From: an uncultured Pelagibacteraceae bacterium
GTDB lineage: Bacteria; Pseudomonadota; Alphaproteobacteria; Pelagibacterales; Pelagibacteraceae
Reading direction: 5' to 3'
Assembly (NCBI GenBank): GCA_902536205.1
Contig: CACAWM010000004.1
Location: forward strand, 1-35,301
DNA length: 35,301 nt
The notes beneath the pieces are model-generated. The model ran no database searches. It had not been told where the DNA came from and saw nothing but the letters and a program-made list of their open reading frames with translations. Of the stretch, positions 18,181 to 27,646 are shown in pieces; positions within the stretch are counted from its first letter, which is position 1, and each line of letters starts with the position of its first letter. The translations under genes were made by a program, and so were the position numbers.

Positions 18181-19269
18181 TATTTATTTTTAATTCCTTC
18201 CTCTATAAACAAATCAATGTTTCCATCTAAAATACTTGAAGGGTTTGTGCTTTCTGTTTTATTTCGTAAATCTTTAACAAGTTGATATGGTTGCAATACA
18301 TATGACCTAATTTGATGTCCCCAGCCTATATCTGTTTTCGTATTTAGCTCTTTTTGATTTTCTTCATCTTTTTTTTGCATCTCATGTTCATACAATCTGG
18401 CTTTTAACATTTTGTAACATGTCTCTTTATTTTTATGTTGAGATCTTTCATTTTGACATTGAACAACAATTTTTGTTGGAATGTGCGTAATTCTAACTGC
18501 GCTATCAGTTGTATTTACATGCTGTCCACCTGCGCCGCTTGATCTAAAAGTATCGATTCTCAGGTCCTTCTCATCAATTTTGATATTAATATCGTCCTCT
18601 ACCACTGGATAAACCCATACACTCGCAAAACTAGTATGTCTTCTTGCACTACTATCGAAGGGTGAAATACGCACTAATCTATGAACACCTGACTCTGATT
18701 TCATTAATCCATATAGATAATCACCAGTTACTTTTACAATTGAGGACTTTATCCCTGCCTCTTCGCCTTTATGTTCGCTAATAATTTCATATCTAAAATT
18801 TTTTTTATCAAACCATTTCATATACATTCTACGAAGCATATCAGCCCAATCCTGACTTTCTGTTCCACCAGCGCCAGCATGAATTTCTAGATAAATATCG
18901 TAATCATCGTTTTCACCAGATAAAAAACAATTAATCTCATTGCTTTTTATTTCTTTTAAGATTTGTTCCGCTTTTTTGATACAATCTTGTAAAGTTTCTT
19001 CGTCTTTTTCTTGAGATGCTAAAATGTATAAATCTTTTAGATTGTTAATATCCTTGATTGATTTATTATAGGAGTTGAAAATTTGCTCAAAAATTTTTTT
19101 TTGTTTAACTGTTTTTTTTACTAACGATTTATCTTTCCAAAAATCTTTTTTTAAAGATATTTCTTCTAGCTCTTTAAGTTTTGTTGCAATATCTTCTTTA
19201 TCAAAGATACCCCCTAATATTACTTAAAGATTTTTCTGTAATAATTAATATATTTTCAAAATTTTCCAT
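18180..19269 (-). CDS. prfB: Peptide chain release factor 2, with programmed +1 frameshift
   Basis: RF2 ends translation at UGA and UAA. The gene starts at the ATG at 19269 (MENFENILII), overlapping the mrcA stop as TAATG. Codon 23 is an in-frame TGA at 19201-19203. A +1 shift there continues into DKEDIATKLKELEE and gives 362 residues, the normal RF2 length. The RF2 stop-recognition tripeptide SPF (RISPFDSSARR) and the catalytic GGQ (RSSGAGGQHVNTTDSAVR) are present, as is the HAGAGGTESQDWAD stretch. Starting at the ATG at 18839 would wrongly give a 219-residue fragment. RF2 level controls its own frameshifting. Confidence 0.97.
19201..19215 (-). promoter_or_regulatory. prfB +1 programmed frameshift site
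   Basis: On the minus strand this reads AGGGGGTATCTTTGA followed by T. It contains a Shine-Dalgarno-like AGGGGG, a 3-nt spacer, the slippery CTT codon and the in-frame TGA. It is identical to the E. coli prfB site over these 15 bases, except that the base after TGA is T instead of C. In the known mechanism the internal SD pairs with 16S rRNA, and slow UGA decoding by RF2 drives the slip from CUU to UUU. Confidence 0.95.
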
Positions 19270-21635
19270 TAGTAAAACTGCCTAAATTTGACTATTTTAT
19301 CACGTCCATTTGTTAGTACTAAATTATTATTATTTATATTGTTAATATCTTCAAGTTTTAAAGCTTCGATAATTGAATTTTTTTCCCCAGGAGCTGATTT
19401 ATTACCTGTATCGTAATTCAAAGAAGTAAGATAAATATTTTCTGGTATTTGAAATTCGCCAAAGTCTTCTTTGTAAAGAGCTTTTTCAACAAAGTCTTTA
19501 AAGATAGGTAGGGCGGCCTTAGAACCAGTTTCAAATTTTCCAAGTGTTCTTGGATTATCGTATCCAATGTAAACACCAATTACTAAATTAGAGGAAAAGC
19601 CTATAAACCATGCATCATAGTTGTCATTAGTTGTTCCAGTTTTTCCTGCTAATGGAACTTTGAGTGATCTCAATTTTTTTGCAGTCCCCCTTTTTACAGC
19701 TCCCTGTAAAATAGAATTCATTTGATAGGCGGTTTCTTCGCTCATAACTTTTTCGTTTTGATTTTCAATTTTTGGTAATTCAATTTTTTCTCCTATAAAC
19801 TTGTCACAACCAATGCACTTTCTTTTTTTTTCATAGAAAATTGTTTTTCCTCTTCTGTCTTGTATTCTAGAAATTAATTTTGGTTCAATTTTTTTTCCTC
19901 CGTTTACAAACGGAGCATAGGCCGATGTCAAATTAATTAATGTGGTCTCTGCAGCGCCTAGTGAAACAGACAAAAGTTCTGGAATTTCATTATAAATATT
20001 GAGCTTTTTTGATAAGTCCAAAATTTCCTCTAATCCTAAAATTTTGGCTATTCTTACTGTCATCAAATTTCTCGAATACTCTATTCCTTTTCTTAACGTC
20101 GAAGGTCCATAAAATTTTTTACCATAGTTCTCTGGTTTCCAATTTTTTAATCCTACCCCTTGACTTTCTACAAAGGGGGCATCAAGAATAATTGAATTTG
20201 GAGCAAAACCTTTTTCTAATGCTGCAGCGTATACAATCGGTTTAAATGCTGATCCTGGTTGTCTTTTAGCTTGTGTAACTCTGTTGAATTCACTTGTTCT
20301 AAAGTTAAATCCACCAACTAGAGCCAACACTTCTCCTGAATAGGGGTCTAAAATAACAATTCCCCCATTAACTTTTGGATATTGTTTCAATAACCAATAA
20401 TTTTTTTCTTTTTTAACAAATATGACATCACCCTTTTTATGAACCTCTTGAATAGATTTTTTTCTCGGAATTGACCATTTTATATTCTTTAATAACAAAT
20501 TACCTTCTATTTTTTTTTCATTTTTTTTTATTATAATTTTTTTAAAATTTATCTCAGAATTATTAAGAGAAACAATTTCTGCAAAATGCCAGTTTAGCGT
20601 AGGATCAAGTTTATATCGTTCTATTTTTTTTTCCCAGTTTTTGTCTTTTATTTTATTTGTGATTGGACCTCTCCAACCTCTTCTTTGATCATAGTCTTCT
20701 ATACCTTTTCTTAAAGATTTAAGAGCTTGAATTTGATAATCTATTTTAAGTGGAGTGCTTATACTTAAACCTTGGGAGTAAAGTTTTTCAAATCCATAAA
20801 TATTTTTAACAGTTCGCCTTACTTCTTCTGTATAAGAATTTGCTTCATTTACAATTTCAATTTTTCTTTTTTTTAGTTTAAGTTTTGAGTCTTTAAATTG
20901 ATTGAGTTGCGATTTTGAAATAAAATTGTTTTCTCTTAAGTTTTCAAGGACTAAATTTCTTCTAAATTTTGCTACTTCAGGATATTTATAAGGATTATAT
21001 TTACTTGGAGCTTTAGGAAGTGCTGCTAATAACGCTGCATCAGGGTAATTCAGTTCTTTTATGGATTTATCAAAATATTCTAAACTAGCAGCAGCTATTC
21101 CATAAGTTCCTTGTCCTAAATAAATTTGGTTCAGATAAAGTTCAAGTATTCTTTCTTTTGAGTAAGCTCTTTCAATTCTAAACGCTAAAATTGCTTCTTT
21201 GACTTTTCTTTTAATTGAAACTTCATTAGTTAGTAAAAAATTTTTTGCAACTTGTTGGGTAATAGTCGATGCACCCTCTAATCTTTTATTTTGTGAAATA
21301 TTGCTTATATTTTTTATCAATGCTCTTAAGATTCCTTTAGCGTCTATTCCTGGATGACTAAAAAAATTTTTATCTTCCGCAGATAAGAAAGAATTTACAA
21401 CTTTTTCAGGAATAGATTCGTATGGAATAAACAATCTTTTTTCTATTGCATATTCTGCTATCAATTTATTATTCTCAGAATATACTCTGCTTGAAATTGG
21501 CGGCTGGTAATTAGATAATTTTTTATAATCAGGCAAGCCCACTGAAAAATACCATAAAGTTGAAAAGGAAAATAATAGTAAAGTTGCAAAAAAAATGATT
21601 AAGAATTTAATTGAAAAATTGAGAAATTTAAGCAT
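19269..21635 (-). CDS. mrcA: Penicillin-binding protein 1A, bifunctional glycosyltransferase/transpeptidase
   Basis: It polymerises and crosslinks peptidoglycan at the inner membrane. The 788 residues include an N-terminal anchor (~9-33) and a GT51 domain with catalytic Glu87 in SAEDKNFFSHPG plus GASTITQQVAKNFLL. An inserted OB-like region follows. The transpeptidase has SxxK at Ser462-Lys465 (RQPGSAFKP), SxN at Ser521-Asn523 and KTGT at 665-668. It is first in an apparent mrcA-prfB-asmA operon. In other alphaproteobacteria an amidase gene usually lies between rne and mrcA; here it is absent. Confidence 0.97.
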   Translation of the reverse strand: MLKFLNFSIKFLIIFFATLLLFSFSTLWYFSVGLPDYKKLSNYQPPISSRVYSENNKLIAEYAIEKRLFIPYESIPEKVVNSFLSAEDKNFFSHPGIDAKGILRALIKNISNISQNKRLEGASTITQQVAKNFLLTNEVSIKRKVKEAILAFRIERAYSKERILELYLNQIYLGQGTYGIAAASLEYFDKSIKELNYPDAALLAALPKAPSKYNPYKYPEVAKFRRNLVLENLRENNFISKSQLNQFKDSKLKLKKRKIEIVNEANSYTEEVRRTVKNIYGFEKLYSQGLSISTPLKIDYQIQALKSLRKGIEDYDQRRGWRGPITNKIKDKNWEKKIERYKLDPTLNWHFAEIVSLNNSEINFKKIIIKKNEKKIEGNLLLKNIKWSIPRKKSIQEVHKKGDVIFVKKEKNYWLLKQYPKVNGGIVILDPYSGEVLALVGGFNFRTSEFNRVTQAKRQPGSAFKPIVYAAALEKGFAPNSIILDAPFVESQGVGLKNWKPENYGKKFYGPSTLRKGIEYSRNLMTVRIAKILGLEEILDLSKKLNIYNEIPELLSVSLGAAETTLINLTSAYAPFVNGGKKIEPKLISRIQDRRGKTIFYEKKRKCIGCDKFIGEKIELPKIENQNEKVMSEETAYQMNSILQGAVKRGTAKKLRSLKVPLAGKTGTTNDNYDAWFIGFSSNLVIGVYIGYDNPRTLGKFETGSKAALPIFKDFVEKALYKEDFGEFQIPENIYLTSLNYDTGNKSAPGEKNSIIEALKLEDINNINNNNLVLTNGRDKIVKFRQFY

Positions 21636-21700
21636 TAGTGTAATTTATAATAACAATTCTGACTATCTTTAGGCATGAGTTCATTTAAATCGTTTATTTA

Positions 21701-21720
21701 TGTATAAAATTGTATAAAAT
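21701..21720 (+). promoter_or_regulatory. Tandem 10-bp repeat with two -10-like elements upstream of rne
   Basis: TGTATAAAAT occurs twice back-to-back, one helical turn apart, about 60-80 nt before the rne start in the 145-bp gap between divergent mrcA and rne. Each copy holds TATAAA, so this could be a pair of overlapping -10 elements. The leader downstream is A-rich with AAAGGAA at 21764-21770 as the likely ribosome site. No stable hairpin was evident. Confidence 0.4.
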
Positions 21721-21780
21721 GACATTAATGAAAAATTCAAAAATATCAATTTATAAAAATTTCAAAGGAATTCTTAAAAA

Positions 21781-23580
21781 ATGGAAAAAAACTTATATAT
21801 CGATGCTTCGCATCCAAATGAAACACGTATTGTTCTTAAATCTAATAATGCAATTGAAGAGTACGAGTTTGAAGATAAAAACAACTTAAATTTTAAAAAC
21901 AATATTTATCTAGCTACAATAAGCAGGGTTGAGCCTTCTCTTCAGGCAGCTTTCGTAAATTTTGGGAGAGACCGACATGGGTTTCTGGCTTTTAATGATA
22001 TTCAATCAGACTATTATCAAGTCCCATCTGAGGATAAAGAAAAAATTAGAATTGCAGAGGAAAAAATTAGAGAAGAATTAAAAATCAAAACAATTGAGAC
22101 AAATCAAGATACTTCACAGAATGAAAATAAGGATGATAAAATTGAAATTAATGAAAACCAAAATGACAAAGAAAATACTAAACAAGAGTATCGTGAAAAA
22201 ATAAAGTCTTCTTATGGTATTAAAAGATATAAAATACAAGAAGTAATTAAGCCGGGCCAGGTAATATTAATTCAAGTTATTAAAGAGGAAAGAGGACAAA
22301 AAGGTGCTGCTTTAACAACATTTATCTCTTTAGCCGGAAAATATATGGTTCTAATGCCTAACACACCAAAAGGAGGTGGTATTTCAAGAAAAATTTTCAA
22401 TTCATCTGACCGTCAAAAAATAAGAAAAATTTTAAATGAGATTGATATTCCAAATAGTATGGGAGTAATTGTGCGGACAGCTGGAGCAAATAAAACTAAA
22501 AATGAAATTGAAAAAGATTTTCAAAATACTTTAAAAACTTGGGAAGAGATTAAAGAAAAAGCTCTTAACTCTAACGCCCCATCTTTAGTGTATGAAGAGG
22601 GTGATATAATAAAAAGAACTCTTAGAGATACCTATGATAACGATACAAAAAATGTTTACGTTGAAGGTAACGAAGCTTACCAAAAAGCTAAAAAATTTAT
22701 GAAAGAATTAATGCCTAAAAATGCAAAAAATATTAAGAAATACAGAGGAAAAATACCTCTTTTTCATGATGCCAAGATTGAAAAAGATTTAACAAATATT
22801 TATGAACCAACGGTAAAACTAAAATCAGGTGGATATATTGTAATAAATCCAACAGAAGCTTTGGTTGCGATTGATATAAATTCCGGACAGTCTACTAAAC
22901 AAATTAATATTGAAAAAACAGCTTTAAATACCAATTTAGAGGCTGCCGAAGAAATTGCTCACCAAATCAAATTAAGAGACCTTTCTGGTTTAATTGTAAT
23001 TGATTTTATTGATATGTTGAATTTTTATAATAGAAGAATAGTTGAAAAAAAAATGAGAGAAAGCATCAGGAAAGATAGAGCTAGGATTCAAATAGGTAGA
23101 ATAAGTAATTTTGGGCTTCTTGAAATGACTAGACAAAGATTACGGGAAGGTTCAATTAAATGGGAAACGCAATTATCTCTTTCTTCTTTTTCTCAAAAAA
23201 TTTTGAAAAAGATTCAATATTTGGCTTTTACTGAAAAAGTAAAGACTGTAAATACTTATGTCCCTGAAAAGGTAAAGACATATATAGAAAATAATTTGTT
23301 GGATGAACTGAAATATTTTCAAAAAAAGTACTTATTTGATATCAAAATATTATCAGACAGCAAATTTATTTTACCTGAGTATAAAATTGATTTATTAAAT
23401 AAGTCAAAAAAACTGATTAATTCTTTTGAAAATATTAATACAATTATTAAAACAAAAAAAATCAAACGTAATATTAAAGATAAAAATAAAGATGCAACAA
23501 AATCAAAAGAAAAAATTAAAAAAACTAAATCAAGAAAAACAATTAAAACTCTTTGGGTTAGGAAAAAAAAGAAAAACTAA
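21781..23580 (+). CDS. rne: Ribonuclease E/G, short and cysteine-free
   Basis: An endoribonuclease for mRNA decay and rRNA/tRNA processing. Its 599 residues hold the S1 domain (from ~40, split by an acidic Asn/Lys/Glu insert at ~83-140 and resuming at [17 protein letters not shown]). The catalytic DNase I-like domain follows, with likely Mg ligands Asp365 (AIDINSGQS) and Asp408 (VIDFIDM) and [23 protein letters not shown]. The Zn-link CPxC motif that normally follows this stretch is missing and the whole protein has no cysteine. Instead of a long degradosome scaffold it ends in a basic tail (~557-599). Its stop interlocks with the thiG stop (CTAA). Confidence 0.95.
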   Translation: MEKNLYIDASHPNETRIVLKSNNAIEEYEFEDKNNLNFKNNIYLATISRVEPSLQAAFVNFGRDRHGFLAFNDIQSDYYQVPSEDKEKIRIAEEKIREELKIKTIETNQDTSQNENKDDKIEINENQNDKENTKQEYREKIKSSYGIKRYKIQEVIKPGQVILIQVIKEERGQKGAALTTFISLAGKYMVLMPNTPKGGGISRKIFNSSDRQKIRKILNEIDIPNSMGVIVRTAGANKTKNEIEKDFQNTLKTWEEIKEKALNSNAPSLVYEEGDIIKRTLRDTYDNDTKNVYVEGNEAYQKAKKFMKELMPKNAKNIKKYRGKIPLFHDAKIEKDLTNIYEPTVKLKSGGYIVINPTEALVAIDINSGQSTKQINIEKTALNTNLEAAEEIAHQIKLRDLSGLIVIDFIDMLNFYNRRIVEKKMRESIRKDRARIQIGRISNFGLLEMTRQRLREGSIKWETQLSLSSFSQKILKKIQYLAFTEKVKTVNTYVPEKVKTYIENNLLDELKYFQKKYLFDIKILSDSKFILPEYKIDLLNKSKKLINSFENINTIIKTKKIKRNIKDKNKDATKSKEKIKKTKSRKTIKTLWVRKKKKN

Positions 23581-24359
23581 ATTAATCCTTTAGTCGGAGA
23601 ACTTGATGTTGCAAAATAATTCTTACTCATTCTTCCTGCTAAATAAGAATTCCTTCCTGATATCACTGCATCTTTAAAAGCCCTAGCCATTAAAATTGGT
23701 TTTTTTGCATTTGCAATTGCACTGTTAATTAAAACACCATCACACCCCAACTCCATAGCAATTGTAGCATCAGATGCGGTGCCTATTCCAGCATCAACTA
23801 TAACTGGTACCTTAGACTGTTTAATAATCAAAGATATATTTACTTTATTTTGTAATCCTAACCCGGAGCCAATAGGAGATGCTAAAGGCATGATTGCCGA
23901 AGCTCCACTGTCTTCTAATTTCTTTGCTAGCAATGGGTCGTCTGTGCAATAAACCATAACTTTAAAACCCTCTTTAACAAGTGTCTTCGTTGACTTAAGT
24001 GTTTCAATCATATTTGGGTATAGGGTTTTTTTATCTCCTAAAACTTCAAGCTTTACCAATTTCCAGCCTCCCATCTCTCTAGCTAATCTTAAAGTTCTTA
24101 AAGCCTCCTCTGAATTAAAACATCCTGCGGTGTTAGGTAAAAAGATAATTTTTTTTGGATTTATATAGTCGGTTAACATAGGTTTTTTTTTATCTAAAAT
24201 ATTTACTCTTCTTACAGCTACAGTGACCATATCTGCTCCTGAAGCTTTTATAGCTTTTGCAGTTTCTGAAAAGTTTTTATATTTTCCAGTACCAACTATT
24301 AATCTTGATCTAAGAGATTTTCCTGCAACCCTTAAAATGTCTTTTTTCAATTTATCCAC
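23577..24359 (-). CDS. thiG: Thiazole synthase
   Basis: It forms the thiazole phosphate of thiamine from deoxyxylulose phosphate, dehydroglycine and ThiS thiocarboxylate. The 260 residues are the normal length. The Schiff-base lysine is Lys103 in [10 protein letters not shown]. Other signatures are RLIVGTGKY near the N-terminus, [35 protein letters not shown] and [14 protein letters not shown]. It overlaps thiS by 8 nt. No thiC, thiO, thiF or thiE lies nearby; cultured SAR11 cells are known to need an external pyrimidine precursor, which would fit a thiazole-only local set. Confidence 0.96.
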   Translation of the reverse strand: MDKLKKDILRVAGKSLRSRLIVGTGKYKNFSETAKAIKASGADMVTVAVRRVNILDKKKPMLTDYINPKKIIFLPNTAGCFNSEEALRTLRLAREMGGWKLVKLEVLGDKKTLYPNMIETLKSTKTLVKEGFKVMVYCTDDPLLAKKLEDSGASAIMPLASPIGSGLGLQNKVNISLIIKQSKVPVIVDAGIGTASDATIAMELGCDGVLINSAIANAKKPILMARAFKDAVISGRNSYLAGRMSKNYFATSSSPTKGLI

Positions 24360-24555
24360 CGCCTATAAAATGTACAATTTCTACTTTGTCATTGTTTTTT
24401 AAAAATTTTTTCTTAAAATTAGCTTTAGAAATTATTACACCATTATGTTCAATCGCAACTTTTTTATTAATCAATTTGTATTTTTTTAAAAGATCCAGCA
24501 AAGAAGAGTTTGATTTAATTAATACTTTTTTTCCATTTAATTGTATTTTTGCCAT
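24352..24555 (-). CDS. thiS: Thiamine biosynthesis sulfur carrier ThiS
   Basis: A 67-residue ubiquitin-like sulfur carrier. It begins [11 protein letters not shown] and ends in IGGG, with the terminal Gly-Gly that is adenylated and thiocarboxylated. I chose the ATG at 24555; an upstream in-frame ATG at 24570 would add five residues. It overlaps thiG by 8 nt, as expected for a coupled partner. It is divergent from aroQ with only 26 bp between the starts, and I see no TPP-riboswitch-like sequence in that space. Confidence 0.92.
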   Translation of the reverse strand: MAKIQLNGKKVLIKSNSSLLDLLKKYKLINKKVAIEHNGVIISKANFKKKFLKNNDKVEIVHFIGGG

Positions 24556-24581
24556 AATTAAGTTATTCAATATTGAGATTT

Positions 24582-25019
24582 ATGAATAAAATTATAATTC
24601 TTAATGGTCCAAACCTCAACCTTTTAGGTGAAAGAGAAAAAAACCAATATGGAAATTTTTCCCTGGAGGATATTGAAAAAATTTGCACTGATTATGCAAA
24701 TAAAAATGATATTAAATTGAGCATGTACCAATCAAATATTGAGGGAGAATTAGTCAACCAAATTCAAATTTCTAGAAAAAATCAAGATGGACTAATTATT
24801 AATGCTGGAGGGTATACTCATACTTCAGTTGCAATCCTTGATGCTTTAAAAATATTAAAAATTCCAATAATTGAATTGCATATCAGCAACATATATAATA
24901 GAGAAGATTTCAGACATAAGTCTTTAATAAGTAGAATTGCTAAAGGAGTAATTTGTGGATTTGGAGCTGAAGGGTATTTAATGTCCTTGAACGCAATGAA
25001 AAAATTTTTAGAACGATGA
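24582..25019 (+). CDS. aroQ: Type II 3-dehydroquinate dehydratase
   Basis: It catalyses the third step of the shikimate pathway. The ATG at 24582 gives 145 residues; a TTG at 24573 is in frame but less likely. Motifs are ILNGPNLNLLGEREKNQYG with the catalytic Tyr23, MYQSNIEGELVNQIQ, INAGGYTHTSVAI, IELHISNIYNREDFRHKS (catalytic His region) and GVICGFGAEGY. It overlaps accB by 4 nt (ATGA). The aroQ-accB-accC order is common in alphaproteobacteria. Confidence 0.96.
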   Translation: MNKIIILNGPNLNLLGEREKNQYGNFSLEDIEKICTDYANKNDIKLSMYQSNIEGELVNQIQISRKNQDGLIINAGGYTHTSVAILDALKILKIPIIELHISNIYNREDFRHKSLISRIAKGVICGFGAEGYLMSLNAMKKFLER

Positions 25020-25441
25020 AAATTGATAAAAAATTAATAAAAGAACTTGTAGAAAATTTAAAAGAATTCGATTTAACGGAACTAGAATACCAAGAAGGTC
25101 AAACAAAAGTTAAAGTGTCAAAAGCAGCTAGGGGTATAGAAAAGATTAAAACTAGCACAGTAGCCCCTCAAAATAAAGCAGTGCTCAAATCTTCTGATGA
25201 TAGTGAAGGAGTCAGAGTGAAGTCTCCAATAATCGGAACAGCTTACTTAGCTCCCGAGCCAGGAGCTAAAAAATTTGTTGAAGTAGGCGATAAAATTAAA
25301 AAAGGTCAAACAGTAATGATTGTTGAAGCAATGAAAACCATGAATCACGTACCTTCAACTGCAGATGGGGAAGTTAAAAAAATTTTAATCGAAGATGGCC
25401 AACCTGTTGAGTTTGGTCAAACTTTAATTCTTCTAAAATAA
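25016..25441 (+). CDS. accB: Biotin carboxyl carrier protein of acetyl-CoA carboxylase
   Basis: The 141-residue biotin carrier for malonyl-CoA synthesis. An N-terminal helical region (KELVENLKEFDLTELEYQEG) is followed by a short linker. The biotinyl domain (~65-141) has Lys107 as the biotin site in VEAMKTMNHVPS, the usual EAMK core. It overlaps aroQ by 4 nt and is followed 5 nt later by accC, its enzymatic partner. Confidence 0.97.
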   Translation: MKIDKKLIKELVENLKEFDLTELEYQEGQTKVKVSKAARGIEKIKTSTVAPQNKAVLKSSDDSEGVRVKSPIIGTAYLAPEPGAKKFVEVGDKIKKGQTVMIVEAMKTMNHVPSTADGEVKKILIEDGQPVEFGQTLILLK

Positions 25442-25446
25442 TTTAA

Positions 25447-26784
25447 ATGTTCAAAAAAGTTTTAATAGCTAACAGAGGTGAAATAGCTGTCAGAGTAATT
25501 AGGGCGTGTAAAGAATGGGGAATCAAAACAGTTGCTGTTCACTCAAATGTTGATGCTGAAGCTATGCACGTTAGGCTAGCAGATGAAAGTGTATGTATAG
25601 GTTCACATAAACCACAAAATAGTTATTTAAATATTTCCTCTATAATGTCTGCAGTTGATTTGACTGGAGCAGAGGCAATTCACCCAGGTTATGGTTTCTT
25701 ATCAGAAAATGCAAAATTTTCAGAAATAGTTAACAAACATGGAATTAAGTTTATTGGACCTAGTGCAGATATTATCTCAAAAATGGGAGATAAAATTGTA
25801 GCAAAACGAATAGCTAAAAAAAATGGTCTTCCTGTGATCGAAGGATCTGAGGGAGGAGTAAAATCATTAGCTGAAGCTAAATCAATATGTAAAGAAATAG
25901 GATACCCGGTATTAATTAAAGCTGCAGGTGGTGGAGGCGGTAAAGGAATGAAAATTGTTGAAGAAGAAAAAAATTTGGAAACCTTATTTCTAACTGCGAA
26001 ATCAGAAGCGAAGAAATTTTTTAATAATGATGAGCTGTACATTGAAAAATATTTTAAAAATCCTCGACACATTGAGGTGCAAATTATGTCTGGTAAAAAC
26101 AAAACAGTTCAACTTGGTGAAAGGGACTGCTCTGTTCAGAGACGACATCAAAAATTAATTGAAGAAACTCCAAGTCCAGTATTGACAGAAGAGCAAAGAA
26201 AAGATCTTCTTGAAAAAACTGTTAAAATGGTTGAGCAAATAAATTATGAGGGCGCAGGAACAGTTGAGTTTATTTATGAAAATGGGAAATTTTATTTTTT
26301 AGAAATGAATACAAGAGTTCAAGTTGAGCATCCTGTTACTGAAGTGCAAACCGGGATTGATATAGTCAAGGAACAACTTTGGATAGCTTTTACTGGTGAT
26401 ACTGCTTTAAAACAAAGTGATATTAATCCTAGAGGACATACTATCGAATGTAGAATTAATGCAGAGAATCCTGCCTTAGATTTTCAACCAAGCCCTGGAA
26501 CAATTAGTGTTTGTCATCAACCCTCTGGTTTTAGAACTAGAGTTGATGGTTCTATTTTTCAAGGATGTAAAATTACACCTTATTACGATAGTTTAATCGC
26601 TAAAGTTATTTGTAAAGGAAGAAATAGAACTGAAGCTATTCAAAGAACTTTAAGATCTTTAGATGAATTTGTACTAGAAGGAATTACTACCACTATCGAT
26701 TTACATAAAAAAATTCTAAATCATAAAAAATTTGTGTCATCTGATTTTGATACTAATTGGCTTAGAAAAGAGAAGTTTTATTAA
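25447..26784 (+). CDS. accC: Biotin carboxylase subunit of acetyl-CoA carboxylase
   Basis: An ATP-grasp enzyme that carboxylates biotin on AccB. The 445 residues match the family. It starts MFKKVLIANRGEIAVRVIRA. It contains HPGYGFLSENAKF, the glycine-rich KAAGGGGGKGMKIV loop, ERDCSVQRRHQKLIEE, EMNTRVQVEHPVTE (metal and catalytic region) and ECRINAENP. Its stop interlocks with that of the convergent DUF2155 gene through a shared TTAA. In many alphaproteobacteria aat follows accC; here it is missing. Confidence 0.98.
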   Translation: MFKKVLIANRGEIAVRVIRACKEWGIKTVAVHSNVDAEAMHVRLADESVCIGSHKPQNSYLNISSIMSAVDLTGAEAIHPGYGFLSENAKFSEIVNKHGIKFIGPSADIISKMGDKIVAKRIAKKNGLPVIEGSEGGVKSLAEAKSICKEIGYPVLIKAAGGGGGKGMKIVEEEKNLETLFLTAKSEAKKFFNNDELYIEKYFKNPRHIEVQIMSGKNKTVQLGERDCSVQRRHQKLIEETPSPVLTEEQRKDLLEKTVKMVEQINYEGAGTVEFIYENGKFYFLEMNTRVQVEHPVTEVQTGIDIVKEQLWIAFTGDTALKQSDINPRGHTIECRINAENPALDFQPSPGTISVCHQPSGFRTRVDGSIFQGCKITPYYDSLIAKVICKGRNRTEAIQRTLRSLDEFVLEGITTTIDLHKKILNHKKFVSSDFDTNWLRKEKFY

Positions 26785-27284
26785 ACTTTACTACAATTTA
26801 ATAATTGTAAATCATAAATTGCATGATCAAAAGGTGTTAAATTAGGGTCCGAGGCAAACGTCCAGCCATTAAATATAAATACTTTTTCATTATCATTTTT
26901 TGTTAAATCTTTTACTTGCATATATGCGACACTATCCAATTTATTATTTACTTTTACCTTGCCGCATTTTAAAATTTTAATCTCTAGAGGACCAAATAAT
27001 TTGCTCTCATTTAAATTCACAATAAATTCAGATGATTTTGCAGTTATTTTATCAAGACCAATCATTACAGCTTGAGATGACTTTAAATTTTTTTCACCTT
27101 TTTTTTCTTTAAATTTTTTATTTTGAGTAATATTCTCTGACTCCTCTTCCAGTTCTTCAAAACTTGGTTTAATCTCTTCAATATTAAGTAAGGGAGTAGA
27201 TATTATTTTTTCTTCTGAAAAAGTATGTTTATTTGTAATAAATAATATTGATAAAATAAGGAATACTTTATTTCCAAGTCTCAT
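26781..27284 (-). CDS. DUF2155-domain protein, predicted exported
   Basis: Function unknown. The chosen ATG at 27284 gives about 167 residues with a signal-peptide-like start (MRLGNKVFLILSILFIT, then ..HTFSEEK); longer in-frame starts up to 27410 overlap the NDUFA12 gene by more and bury the signal. A charged linker leads to the C-terminal DUF2155 domain, with paired cysteines (LKCGKVKVNN ... LQLLNC) and the conserved FNGWTFASDPNLTPFDHAIYD-type stretch. The gene overlaps the end of NDUFA12 by 17 nt. The two are neighbours in many alphaproteobacteria. Confidence 0.78.
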   Translation of the reverse strand: MRLGNKVFLILSILFITNKHTFSEEKIISTPLLNIEEIKPSFEELEEESENITQNKKFKEKKGEKNLKSSQAVMIGLDKITAKSSEFIVNLNESKLFGPLEIKILKCGKVKVNNKLDSVAYMQVKDLTKNDNEKVFIFNGWTFASDPNLTPFDHAIYDLQLLNCSKV

Positions 27285-27618
27285 ATTTTTTCTTAATTTC
27301 ATTTTTTCTGATTTTGACTGGTTTGAAACTATTATTAGTACCAGTCTGATTTTCCAAATGTTTTTTCTGCCAAGAGTGTTTTGAGTCTTTGCCATCTGGT
27401 ATTTTATCAATCGTGTGATGTATCCATAAATACCAATCAGATGTAATTTTAGTTGCCTCTATATTATTAGAATAAACAACCCACCTTTCATCGCTTTTAC
27501 TTTTATAATACCTATTTCCATACTCGTCTGAACCAACAAATTTTCCAAAAAAAAGAGTTTTTAAAAATGTCCCAAAAGTTTGTTTATTCCACCACGTAAA
27601 AATTATTTTTAAGCTCAT
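27268..27618 (-). CDS. NDUFA12-family NADH:ubiquinone oxidoreductase accessory protein
   Basis: A 116-residue homologue of the complex I accessory subunit NDUFA12 (B17.2), found in mitochondria and alphaproteobacteria. Typical features are FFGKFVGSDEYGNRYY, DERWVVYSN, and WYLWIHHTIDKIPDG with the conserved Trp/His cluster. It probably works in assembly or stability of the peripheral arm; the nuo genes are not in this window. It is divergent from the NrdJ-like gene across a 100-bp gap that contains a perfect inverted repeat. Confidence 0.9.
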   Translation of the reverse strand: MSLKIIFTWWNKQTFGTFLKTLFFGKFVGSDEYGNRYYKSKSDERWVVYSNNIEATKITSDWYLWIHHTIDKIPDGKDSKHSWQKKHLENQTGTNNSFKPVKIRKNEIKKKYETWK

Positions 27619-27646
27619 ATTAAAATTTTAAATCCACACAATTTTC

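Noticed and set aside
18180..18839. prfB as a truncated gene or pseudogene starting at 18839
   Set aside because: The frame continues upstream to a TGA inside a perfect +1 frameshift site, and the N-terminal part matches RF2.
21719..21780. Short ORF from ATG at 21719 overlapping the rne start in another frame
   Set aside because: About 57 codons, Lys/Leu-rich, no ribosome site and no motif; likely chance in an A-rich leader.
24556..24581. TPP riboswitch upstream of thiS
   Set aside because: Only 26 bp separate thiS from divergent aroQ, too short for a TPP aptamer.
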